Shown in pieces: positions 53,187-61,558 of a stretch of DNA of 64,000 nt. Both the position numbers and the translations under genes were made by a program. The notes below the pieces were generated by a model, which had not been told where the DNA came from, did not search any database, and saw nothing but the letters and a program-made list of their open reading frames with translations. This DNA is from Clostridia bacterium (GTDB lineage Bacteria; Bacillota_A; Clostridia; Oscillospirales; CAG-272): assembly GCA_017452945.1 (NCBI GenBank), contig JAFTLD010000014.1, positions 8,969-72,968 on the forward strand, written 5' to 3'. Within the stretch, counting starts at the first letter, position 1. Every line of letters begins with the position of its first letter.

Positions 53187-54794
53187 ATGAAAAAAATCCT
53201 TTCCATGCTGATACTGGCCGCAATGCTGCTGTCCGTTTTGGCACTGACGGTTTCTGCCGAAGAGTATGACTACATCACGGCAGCAAACTTTTACGAACAC
53301 GAAGCCACTAAGAGAGATGAAGTTTACGAGGGTGAAGCAGGTATTGCTTCTACCAAGTGGACTGTTCCTTATCTGCGTGTAACTCCCGAGCTTGACGGTA
53401 AGATCGGTACCGGTGAGTACGAGAGATTTGATAACTATGAAGACTATCTGTTCTACTCTGTGTGCATGGGTAGATGTAACGTTGATGATTTCCAGGCGTT
53501 CATGAACGCTACCAAGGACGGTTTCTTTGATGTGTACTGGGGCTGGGATGGCCAGTACCTGTACATGGCATTCGATATGGACTGCGTTGACGGTTACTTC
53601 TGTGACCCCGTAGGCATGTATGGCGGTGCTTCTTACCTGTATGCCTGCACTTCCGTACAGTTTGGTATCGGTCAGGCTGATGCTGAATACAGACAGTTCA
53701 GCGAGACCGGCTTCGGTATCAACCCCGACGGCAACACCGGTCTGACTCACGCATGGCTGGGTAACTATTTCCCGGATGCAGAGAAGGACGTTGCCGGTAC
53801 TTACAACGAAACCGCAAACAGACTGACCATTGAGTTCAGAGTGAACCTTCAGTTGGCTCTTAACATGGATACGACCGTTAAGAACGGTGACCAGGCAAGA
53901 ATCTGCTGGCTGCTCAACTGCGGCGGCGACGGCGACAACCTCAAGTCCAAGCAGGTATCCTTCTGCCACGGTATTGGCGGTACTCAGTCCGGTAAGGCAA
54001 GCCAGCTCTTTGCAACCGTAACCTTTGACGGTCTGCCCGATGATGTTGACATTCCGATTCACGAGCGTGAAGAGATCAGCGAGATCGACCAGGAGTATGA
54101 CCTGCGTGACATTGCAAACTTCTCAAGAGATGATGCAATCGAGGCTTTCTCCGGACAGGATGCAACCATTGAAAAGATGACCGAGGGTGAAGAAACCTTC
54201 ATCAGAATCACCGCTACCGGTGACAACGCTTATATCTACAGCTCCAAGTACCCCAGAAGCGTAAGCAGTGATACCAAGTATGCAGTGATCAAGTACCGCT
54301 CTTCTTCTGCCAAGGCAGATGATCTGGGTCTGATCTACCGTTCCACCTCGCTTAAGGAATACGACCTGAACGAAGCTGCTTATGAGAAGATTCAGGCAGA
54401 CGGCAACTGGCACTATATGTACATCGATATGAACGGTGAAACTCACTGGAACGACTGGATCGTATCTTTGGGTATTGTTCCGTTCCTGGGTGTTGAAGGC
54501 GCAGCGGGCGAGTACGTTGATATTGCATGGATCAAGTTCTACCACGAAGATCCTTGGGATATCCCCGAATATGAGGAAGACAGAAATGCCACCACTCCCA
54601 CGACCGAGGAGACTACCACCGAGCCTGTAGCAGAGACCACCGATGCTCCCACCGCTGATTCGACCGAGGCTCCCACCGAGGAAGTTACCACCGAGGCTGA
54701 GCAGTCCGGCAACTGCAAGGGTATCGTAGCAGCTCCCGTAGTTGCTCTGGTCGCTATGTTGGGCGTTGCTTTCGTAGCAAAGAAGAAGGACTGA
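53187..54794 (+). CDS. secreted surface protein with CBM9/DOMON-like domain
   Basis: 535 residues. Signal peptide ~1-24 (ending VSAEE). Residues ~55-290 resemble a CBM9/DOMON carbohydrate- or haem-binding beta sandwich: VTPELDGKIGTGEY, YWGWDGQYLYMAFD and NRLTIEFRVNLQLAL follow the family's strand order. A second beta domain (~310-450) follows, with WHYMYIDMNGETHWNDWI. Then come a Thr/Glu/Pro linker (~465-510) and a C-terminal helix with KKKD, which tethers the protein without LPXTG. It probably binds polysaccharide or displays a partner at the cell surface. The codon use looks like that of a highly expressed gene, which fits the consensus promoter. Confidence 0.7.
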   Translation: MKKILSMLILAAMLLSVLALTVSAEEYDYITAANFYEHEATKRDEVYEGEAGIASTKWTVPYLRVTPELDGKIGTGEYERFDNYEDYLFYSVCMGRCNVDDFQAFMNATKDGFFDVYWGWDGQYLYMAFDMDCVDGYFCDPVGMYGGASYLYACTSVQFGIGQADAEYRQFSETGFGINPDGNTGLTHAWLGNYFPDAEKDVAGTYNETANRLTIEFRVNLQLALNMDTTVKNGDQARICWLLNCGGDGDNLKSKQVSFCHGIGGTQSGKASQLFATVTFDGLPDDVDIPIHEREEISEIDQEYDLRDIANFSRDDAIEAFSGQDATIEKMTEGEETFIRITATGDNAYIYSSKYPRSVSSDTKYAVIKYRSSSAKADDLGLIYRSTSLKEYDLNEAAYEKIQADGNWHYMYIDMNGETHWNDWIVSLGIVPFLGVEGAAGEYVDIAWIKFYHEDPWDIPEYEEDRNATTPTTEETTTEPVAETTDAPTADSTEAPTEEVTTEAEQSGNCKGIVAAPVVALVAMLGVAFVAKKKD

Positions 54795-54808
54795 TTAAGT
54801 AAAGAAAA

Positions 54809-54882
54809 AGCCCAATCGGGCTGATGAATTAATAAACAGCAGGAGTCTGCATTTAGCGGACTCCTGCTTTCATCATTTTTTT
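54809..54882. terminator. double terminator after the secreted protein
   Basis: A small stem AGCCC/GGGCT (54809-54822) with an A-run on its left serves the minus strand. The stem AGCAGGAGTC/GACTCCTGCT (54838-54868), followed by T7, serves the plus strand. The segment CAATCGGG...GATGAATTA resembles the outer arms of element A. Confidence 0.75.
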
Positions 54883-54892
54883 GTAAGTTTCG

Positions 54893-54915
54893 CAGCCCAT
54901 CGGGCTGTCTTTTTT
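54893..54915 (+). terminator. second plus-strand terminator
   Basis: CAGCCC/GGGCTG stem (54893-54898 with 54902-54907), loop ATC, then TCTTTTTT. Confidence 0.7.
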
Positions 54916-54918
54916 GTT

Positions 54919-57900
54919 TTATTCGTAAATCTCCAATTCAATGATACTGAACCAATTCTCACCGTCACGCCACAATCTGACGTAGTGTGCGTCGATGTCA
55001 AGGTCTGTCAGGGTCAGGAAAAGTTCATCCTTTTGCCCGTTGTAAATGGTGGTGTAATTCTCGCCATCGGTTGAAACTTCGATGCGGTAGGGAACCCAGG
55101 CGGATTCTAAGATGAGTGTAAGCGTGTCTATGTGAGCCACCTTTTCAAGGTCTACCTGAAGCCATGCCTGTCCGGAGGGGAGCGATCCCCAGCGTGTTTC
55201 CATGTTGCCGTCCGCGGCATACTTGGCAAGATAAGCGCCTTCGTGTGCAGTAGCGGTGATCGGTTTATTCATAGCGAGATTGGGCTTTACGACCGCTTCG
55301 GGGCGTTCAGCCTTGTCTTGTTCGGTTGCCTCGTGTACACAAAGCTCGTAGATCGAAACGAAATTGCCCTTGGGAATGCTCAGCTTGATATATCGGGCGC
55401 GCTGTCCATACAGATTGAGGGAACACGCTCCGGTCATGGCGTCCTGTGTATAAACGCCCATTTGCGTATATGTATTACCGTCCTCTGAGACGGATACGGT
55501 AAAGGGAGCGAAAAGTGATTCCCAGAGAATGCTGATCTCTCCGATCTCGTAAACCTTGCCAAGGTCTACACCGAGGACGTGCACAGATTCGGAACAACCA
55601 AGTCCGCTCCAACGCGTAGCGGCAATGCCGTCCACAGCGTAATCAGCAATCAGACTGTCGCTTTCGTGTCCGTTGTCAAATGCAGTTTTGCCAAGGGCAA
55701 GATTTTCCTTTTGCGGCTTGGGCTGGGGAACGGTGTAGGAATGCTTTTGAATGTAGTCAAATTCACAGTCAGGGGCAGCAATGTTGGTCACGTCGCGCAG
55801 TACGGCGGGATCAAGCACAACGTTTTTGGTTTCTTTGATATCGGCAGCGGAGGCAGCCAGCGAGAAAACGTACTCGCCCCCATCTATGACGTATCGGCTG
55901 CCCGCGGTGTCATAGCTTTCCAGTGCATCGGTGGTTACGACGATGGATACGTTCTCGCTCTCGCCCGGCTGCAGCGTTGCCGTCTTGGCAAAGCCTGCAA
56001 GCTCAAGCGCGGATTGCTCCATCAGCGTTTCGGGCTTGGAAACGTAGAGCTGTACGATCTCGCGTCCTGCGGCCTTGCCCGTGTTTGTCACGGTGCAGGT
56101 GGCAATCAATGTGCCGTCCGCTTGCTTTTGCACGTCAAAGTCGGAATAGTCAAAGGTGGTGTAGGAAAGGCCGTAGCCAAAGGGATACGCTACGTCTACG
56201 TCAAAGGTGGAGTAATAGCGGTAGCCCACGTAAACGTCCTCGTAATAGCAGGTGTCGGTGTTGGTACCAGGGAAGTACTGAGATGCGGGGGTGGAAAAGT
56301 AGGTTGCAGGCCATGTGATGGTGGTCTTTGCAGCAGGATTTACGTTGCCGCAAAGCACCTCTGCCACTGCGGTGCCGATGCGCTCGCCCGCATAACCCGT
56401 CCAAAGGATCGCGTCAACGCTTTCCTGCCAGGAAAGCGTTTCGATGGGGGAGCCTGTGTTAAGGAGTACAACAACTCTTTTTCCCTTAGCGTGGAAAGCC
56501 GTGCTGACGCGCTCGATCATTTCGGCTTCGGTTTTGTTGAGCAGAAAATCTCCTGCACCCTCGTGTCTGTCCGCGCCCTCGGTCGAGCCGCGCGAGATCA
56601 CGATCACGGCAGTATCCGCTGCCTCTGCGCACTCGGCAGCATATGCCTCGGTCACCTCAATATCAAGCGCAGGATCCAGCGCGGAATGCTCGGGGGCATT
56701 CTTGAAGGGGTTGGATTTGAAGTCATAAACCGAAAAAGCATCGGATTTGTTCAAGCCCTCGGCAATCGAAACGGGCTTTTTGGCAGTCACGGAGCCCGAG
56801 CCTGCGCCGCCGTAAACGGTTGCGTAAGCACCGTTGCCGAAAATGGCCAGTGTTTGTTCTCCCGCAAGCGGAAGAGTTCCGTCATTTTGCAGCAGCACCA
56901 TGGTCTGTGCAGCCACCTCGGCAGCCAGGTTGCCGTGATCAATGTAATCAATGCTTCTGCCATGCTCGGGATCGGTGAAGACGGGGGATTTGACCACAAG
57001 CCCCAACACGTTGGCGCAAGCCTTGTCCAGCATGGCAAGATTCAGCGTGCCATCCTCGGCAGCGGCTATGATCAAGGCAGGATCGTCCGCGTTGCCCGGC
57101 ATGTTGATATCGTTGCCCGCGTTGACCTTTTCCACCACCGTGCCGCCCGAACCCCAGTCGGACATGACCATGCCGTCAAAGCCGCATTCTCCGCGCAGAT
57201 AAGTAGTCAGCAAGTCGTAGGAAACGGCAACGCGCGTGCCGTTGACCAGATTGTAACAGGACATAATGGTATAAGGGTCGGCATCGCGCACGGTCATACC
57301 GAATGCCTTGAGATAGATCTCGCGCAAGGCACGCTCCGTGACGTTGGCACTGACGCTGCTGCGTGCGATCTCCTGGTTGTTTGCGGCAAAGTGCTTGAGA
57401 GACACGCCTACGCCCGTGGATTGTATGCCGAGTGTGTACGCGGTGGCGATATATGCGGTCAGGATCGGATCCTCGGAGCAGTATTCAAAATTTCTGCCGC
57501 CCAGCACGTTTTTCTGTATATTCATACCGGGAGCAAGGATCACGTCAATCTCCTTAACCAAGCAATCCTTCCCCATAGCCGTGCCGATCTGCGAGGCAAG
57601 ATCAGCGTCCCAGGAGGAAGAAACGTTTATGACCGAGGGGTACCAGATGGTGGTTTCATAGCGAAGCCCTGCAGGTCCGTCGTTGACTGTGACCGAGGGA
57701 ATGCCCAAGCGCTCGATGGGATACGTGCTGCCTGATGCACCAAGCAGCAAAGCGTCGCCCGTACCCGTCACCATATGCGCTTTTTCTTCAAGCGTCATGG
57801 CAGCGACCACACAATCGATCGTATCGGCACTCAGCTGTACAAGCCCGCCTTTTATGGGCAGTGACAGGGAAGTGGCGGCAAGGTCGTTTGCATCGGTGGC

Positions 57901-58305
57901 ATTGACGGTTATGGTCAAAGCATCTTGCAGCTGCTCTTGGGGACATGCCAGCGCGATCTCCATAGCACCCTGCTTTGCAGCAGCGGTCTGCTCGGCAAGC
58001 ACACTGCCGTCCTTGGAAAGCGTGCAGGAAATATTGCCGCCCGTGCTGCCGTCTGAAAGCGTGCAGTCCAGCGTCAGCTTGTAGGAGCTGCCCTCCAAGG
58101 CAAGGCTGACCGCGCGTACGGACAGCGCACAAACAGGCTCGGACTCCGGTTCGGTTTCGAGTTCGCTTACTGTGCTTGAAGAGACTTCTGTCGAGTCATC
58201 CTCGTCGGAAGGCTGCTGCTTGCAACCGACCGTTTGTAAGAAAAACGTACCCAACAAAAGCAGGGAAAGCGCGAATGATAGGATTTTGTGATACTTATGA
58301 GCCAT
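54919..58305 (-). CDS. GH3 beta-glucosidase-type lipoprotein with two F5/8-type domains
   Basis: 1,128 residues from the ATG at 58303-58305 (AGGAGG 6 bases upstream; an in-frame TTG at 58341 overlaps the promoter). Lipobox TVGC (~26) anchors it outside. Domains in order: beta sandwich (~55-150), GH3 N-terminal barrel (~165-440) with the nucleophile Asp in MVMSDWG (~380), GH3 C-terminal domain (~480-720), fibronectin-III-like (~745-835), and two F5/8-type (discoidin/CBM32-like) domains (~870-1000, ~1010-1128) with LALGKTAFDNGHESDS and AMNKPITATAHEG. It would cleave beta-linked glucosides or xylosides at the cell surface. It follows the AraC gene on the same strand but has its own promoter. Confidence 0.9.
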   Translation of the reverse strand: MAHKYHKILSFALSLLLLGTFFLQTVGCKQQPSDEDDSTEVSSSTVSELETEPESEPVCALSVRAVSLALEGSSYKLTLDCTLSDGSTGGNISCTLSKDGSVLAEQTAAAKQGAMEIALACPQEQLQDALTITVNATDANDLAATSLSLPIKGGLVQLSADTIDCVVAAMTLEEKAHMVTGTGDALLLGASGSTYPIERLGIPSVTVNDGPAGLRYETTIWYPSVINVSSSWDADLASQIGTAMGKDCLVKEIDVILAPGMNIQKNVLGGRNFEYCSEDPILTAYIATAYTLGIQSTGVGVSLKHFAANNQEIARSSVSANVTERALREIYLKAFGMTVRDADPYTIMSCYNLVNGTRVAVSYDLLTTYLRGECGFDGMVMSDWGSGGTVVEKVNAGNDINMPGNADDPALIIAAAEDGTLNLAMLDKACANVLGLVVKSPVFTDPEHGRSIDYIDHGNLAAEVAAQTMVLLQNDGTLPLAGEQTLAIFGNGAYATVYGGAGSGSVTAKKPVSIAEGLNKSDAFSVYDFKSNPFKNAPEHSALDPALDIEVTEAYAAECAEAADTAVIVISRGSTEGADRHEGAGDFLLNKTEAEMIERVSTAFHAKGKRVVVLLNTGSPIETLSWQESVDAILWTGYAGERIGTAVAEVLCGNVNPAAKTTITWPATYFSTPASQYFPGTNTDTCYYEDVYVGYRYYSTFDVDVAYPFGYGLSYTTFDYSDFDVQKQADGTLIATCTVTNTGKAAGREIVQLYVSKPETLMEQSALELAGFAKTATLQPGESENVSIVVTTDALESYDTAGSRYVIDGGEYVFSLAASAADIKETKNVVLDPAVLRDVTNIAAPDCEFDYIQKHSYTVPQPKPQKENLALGKTAFDNGHESDSLIADYAVDGIAATRWSGLGCSESVHVLGVDLGKVYEIGEISILWESLFAPFTVSVSEDGNTYTQMGVYTQDAMTGACSLNLYGQRARYIKLSIPKGNFVSIYELCVHEATEQDKAERPEAVVKPNLAMNKPITATAHEGAYLAKYAADGNMETRWGSLPSGQAWLQVDLEKVAHIDTLTLILESAWVPYRIEVSTDGENYTTIYNGQKDELFLTLTDLDIDAHYVRLWRDGENWFSIIELEIYE

Positions 58306-58332
58306 AAGAAACCTCCTTATCGAACTGATCTT

Positions 58333-58361
58333 ATTATACAACGTACTGAATAATATTACAA
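58333..58361 (-). promoter_or_regulatory. promoter of the GH3 gene
   Basis: On the minus strand TTGTAA (58356-58361), 17-bp spacer, TATAAT (58333-58338), in the 66 bp between the AraC and GH3 genes. Confidence 0.6.
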
Positions 58362-58371
58362 GATGTCAGGG

Positions 58372-59607
58372 TCAGATTGGGTGATTGCCCGCACCGTGCA
58401 GATTTTCACGGTATTGACCGGGTGTCATACCGGTTTCTTTTTTGAATAGCTTGGTGAAATAATGCACGTCCATGATACCGCAATGCAATGCGACGGTTTG
58501 AATCTGCAAATTGGTGCTGACCAGCAGATGGCGCGCGTGCTTCATGCGCTTTTCGCGGATATAAGCAGTGACGGTCTGGCCGGTTTCCTTTTTGAAAACG
58601 GTGGAAAGATATCCGGGACTGATATTTTGGTTTTTTGCCAAGGAATGCAGTGTCAGATCTGCCGCTAAGTCGGAGTCGATCAGCAAAATCGTGGTCTTTA
58701 CAACTTTAGAATAGCTTTGCAGGGAATGCTGCTGTACCAAAAGACAATAACTGCGGAACATTTCGATCATCAACGGCTCTGTTTCGCCAAGGGCTGTCTG
58801 CTGCTCAATGCGACGCGCAAAATCAGAGGAAACACGGTCGATGTACAATGGGTGAACGCCACCGTCCTCAGCGGCCTTGCGCAAAAGCGTGTTCATGATG
58901 ATGCAGTAGTTCTTGCTGTTGCGCAACGGATCTGCTACGCGACGCTCAAACTGTTGCTCTGAAACGGCGGAGAAGAGCTGACTTTCTAAGTGCAGCTGCC
59001 CCAAAGAAACTGCGCGAATCAGTTCGTTTTCAAAGGCGTAGCGCTGTTCCATAGCTTTCATATGCAATAGGATATCGTCAAAGCGATCCGTGTGAGAGGG
59101 CTCGTGAATGGGAGAGGCAGGTGCGGTAGGAGGAGTATCCACGTCCACAATGGCAAAGGAGGGGCTGTTCCAGATGCGCTCGCAAAAGGTATCCAGCATG
59201 AAAAACAGCGGGTGCTCGCGCCCCAGTACGGGTACGGAGGAAACGTATTCGGCCAGTCGGGGATACGCTTTTACGGAAATGCCCGTGCGCTCTCCAAGCT
59301 CCAACAGCTGCTCCTGAGTAAAGGTACGATGCAGATACGGACCGACGAGTAAAAGAGATTCCTCCGTATTATACGGTAATAGTAAATAGGTGTAGCAAAA
59401 GCCATGCGGATCTGTATAGTGATATTGTTCCCGATGATGCGGTGCGGGGAGTGTGGGCACGATTCTGTGCGCGGGATCGCTTGGGATGATGTCCGCTGTG
59501 CTTTGTCCAATGGCGTCGGCAAGACGCTGTTCGGGCAGGGTTCTGATGCCGACGTGGCTTTTTCGAAAGGTTTCGGTGAGCAATGACAGCTCACTTTGAT
59601 GTGGCAT
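58372..59607 (-). CDS. AraC-family transcriptional regulator
   Basis: 411 residues. The C-terminal ~100 residues carry the two helix-turn-helices of AraC proteins: SLAKNQNISPGYLSTVFKKE (first) and IMDVHYFTKLFKKETGMTPG (second, with the family signature at its end). The N-terminal ~290 residues are a ligand or signal domain without a recognisable cupin motif. Such regulators usually switch on nearby glycan genes in response to a sugar; the GH3 gene follows on the same strand and the GPH transporter diverges, so both are likely targets. GGAGG lies before the ATG. Confidence 0.88.
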   Translation of the reverse strand: MPHQSELSLLTETFRKSHVGIRTLPEQRLADAIGQSTADIIPSDPAHRIVPTLPAPHHREQYHYTDPHGFCYTYLLLPYNTEESLLLVGPYLHRTFTQEQLLELGERTGISVKAYPRLAEYVSSVPVLGREHPLFFMLDTFCERIWNSPSFAIVDVDTPPTAPASPIHEPSHTDRFDDILLHMKAMEQRYAFENELIRAVSLGQLHLESQLFSAVSEQQFERRVADPLRNSKNYCIIMNTLLRKAAEDGGVHPLYIDRVSSDFARRIEQQTALGETEPLMIEMFRSYCLLVQQHSLQSYSKVVKTTILLIDSDLAADLTLHSLAKNQNISPGYLSTVFKKETGQTVTAYIREKRMKHARHLLVSTNLQIQTVALHCGIMDVHYFTKLFKKETGMTPGQYRENLHGAGNHPI

Positions 59608-59656
59608 ATTTTACCTCCACTTTAGTTGGTTGATAAATTTGTCAATCTTACTCTTG

Positions 59657-59665
59657 ATTATAGCA
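59657..59665 (-). promoter_or_regulatory. extended -10 promoter of the AraC gene
   Basis: TGCTATAAT on the minus strand (59657-59665) without a good -35, beside the short palindrome TTGTACAA. The remaining bases to 59831 are AT-rich; a clear promoter for the symporter was not found, as expected if AraC activates it. Confidence 0.5.
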
Positions 59666-59831
59666 CAAATTTTGTACAAAAATCATAGATATTTGTGAAC
59701 GATATGAAAAAAATACAAAATAACATGAAAAAAATCCTCACGCAATTTTTTGAAAACATTTATACTTAATAATAGCGTAACTGTATTAACATATCCCCTT
59801 AAAAAACAATTTACAGAAAGAGGCAAAGGCT

Positions 59832-61418
59832 ATGAAAAAACAACCCAAGCTTGACGCAAAGGGCTATCGCAAATTTGGCTTCAGAGACAAGATTGCGTAT
59901 GCTGCAGGTGACTTTGGCTGTAACATGAGTTTCTCGCTCAAGGGCACCGTACAAACCTTCTGGCTGGTCTTCATGATGATGGAAACCGGTCTGTTCTCCA
60001 TCCTTCTCCTGTTGGTACAGGCGTGGGATGCTATCAACGACCCGCTTATCGGCTCTTTGATCGACTCTGACAAGAGAAAGTATAAGATGGGTAAGTACAA
60101 GACCTACATCCTGATCGGTGCGCTCGGCCTTCTTGTTGGCGGCGCAGCCGTATTCCTTCCTTTCCCCCAGGCACCCGTTGTGCTTAAGACAGTTCTGTTC
60201 ATTCTCGGCTACGTAATCTGGGATGCAGCTTACACCATGGCAAACGTTCCTTACGGCACCATGCTCAACATCGTGACCGAGGACGCAGGTCAGAGAGCAC
60301 AGCTTTCCGTATTCCGTTCCATCGGCGGCGCAGTCGGCGGCATGATCCCCGGTATGATCCTGCCTATGCTGATCTGGCAGAAGGTTACTTATGACGGCAC
60401 CACCGACTTCCTTAGCAGAATTGAGATTCCCGAAGGCGCAGAAAGCGCATTCGCTCCCGAAAACTTTGCAAAGAACCCCGTTACCGGTGTGGCTTACGAG
60501 ATCGGTGATCCCGTACTCAGCCCCCTGACCGGTAAACAGCTTGAGATCCTGCTTGGCGATAGAGTATTCATCGCAGCTTTGATCATGGGCGTTTTGGGCT
60601 TTGTCGCATTCCTGTTTATGCTGAAAAACATCACCATCCGCGGCAACGAGTATGCAATGCTCAACCAGGAGAGTGGCGAAAAGGTAAACCTGTTCAAGTC
60701 CTTTGGCGCGTTTATCAAGAACCGTCCCGCAGTTGGTTGCACCATCGCTGCTATGGGTATGTTCCTTGGCATGCAGTCTGCTTCCACCGCAACCACCATC
60801 ATGTTCGCAACCCACTTCGGTCAGGCTTCTCTGTCCGGCCTTGTGCAGATGGTAGGTTTCCTCCCCATGTTCATCTTTATGCCCTTTGCTACCCTGCTTG
60901 TAAAGAAGTTCGGTAAGAAAGAGGTTGCAAGCATCGGCTCTATCGCAGGTCTGATCGGTGGCGGTATTCTTTGCGTATTCCCGCTGTTCCCCGACAACCT
61001 TCAGTTGATCGTTTACATGGCAGGCCTTGTATTCTTCGGCCTTGGCATGGGCTTCTACAACTGCGTATCCTGGGCTATGATGGGTGACGCGATCGATTAT
61101 TCCGAGTGGAAGACCGGCAAGAGAGAGGAAAGCGTTGTTTACGCGCTGCACTCCTTCTTCAGAAAACTCGCTCAGGGCGTTGGCCCCGCAGCCGTAATCG
61201 CAATCATGGGTACTTCCTTGATCGGCTATGAGTCCGCTCTTGGTACCATCGGTCAGTCCGCAGAAACTGCAGGCAGACTTTGCTGGCTGGTTGCAGGTCT
61301 GTATATGTTCAGCGCTATCTGCCAGTTTGTCGGCGTTGCTCTCATCTACAACGTAGATAAGAAGACTCTGGCAAAGATGACCACTGAACTCGCAGAGAGA
61401 AGAGAAAGCCAGGAATAA
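59832..61418 (+). CDS. GPH-family sugar:cation symporter
   Basis: 528 residues with about twelve helices in the glycoside-pentoside-hexuronide (MelB/LacS) pattern. The N-terminal conserved block FGFRDKIAYAAGDFGCN is followed by the cation-site region QAWDAINDPLIGSLIDSDKR. It is longer than typical members (~450-470) because of an insert of about 60 residues between helices 6 and 7, near residue 200-250 (EGAESAFAPENFAKNP). It imports glycosides with Na+ or H+; with a Na+-type V-ATPase in the same genome, Na+ coupling is plausible. AAAGAGG precedes the ATG. Confidence 0.9.
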   Translation: MKKQPKLDAKGYRKFGFRDKIAYAAGDFGCNMSFSLKGTVQTFWLVFMMMETGLFSILLLLVQAWDAINDPLIGSLIDSDKRKYKMGKYKTYILIGALGLLVGGAAVFLPFPQAPVVLKTVLFILGYVIWDAAYTMANVPYGTMLNIVTEDAGQRAQLSVFRSIGGAVGGMIPGMILPMLIWQKVTYDGTTDFLSRIEIPEGAESAFAPENFAKNPVTGVAYEIGDPVLSPLTGKQLEILLGDRVFIAALIMGVLGFVAFLFMLKNITIRGNEYAMLNQESGEKVNLFKSFGAFIKNRPAVGCTIAAMGMFLGMQSASTATTIMFATHFGQASLSGLVQMVGFLPMFIFMPFATLLVKKFGKKEVASIGSIAGLIGGGILCVFPLFPDNLQLIVYMAGLVFFGLGMGFYNCVSWAMMGDAIDYSEWKTGKREESVVYALHSFFRKLAQGVGPAAVIAIMGTSLIGYESALGTIGQSAETAGRLCWLVAGLYMFSAICQFVGVALIYNVDKKTLAKMTTELAERRESQE

Positions 61419-61443
61419 TCCTGATTGAATAGTTTCTGATGAT

Positions 61444-61472
61444 AGCACCCGACATTCAAATTGTCGGGTGCT
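61444..61472 (+). terminator. terminator-like hairpin between symporter and GH2 genes
   Basis: Perfect 11-bp stem AGCACCCGACA/TGTCGGGTGCT with a 7-base loop but only a weak T-tract (GTCTTGG), so read-through into the GH2 gene is possible. Confidence 0.65.
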
Positions 61473-61558
61473 GTCTTGGAATATACGCAATTTGGTCATA
61501 CGCAGGACAAAAATCCGCAGTATGATAGTCATATATTATTTGAAATAGGAGAATGATC

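Noticed and set aside
53187..54794. LPXTG cell-wall sorting signal
   Set aside because: The C-terminus has a hydrophobic helix and KKKD, but no LPXTG or close variant precedes it.
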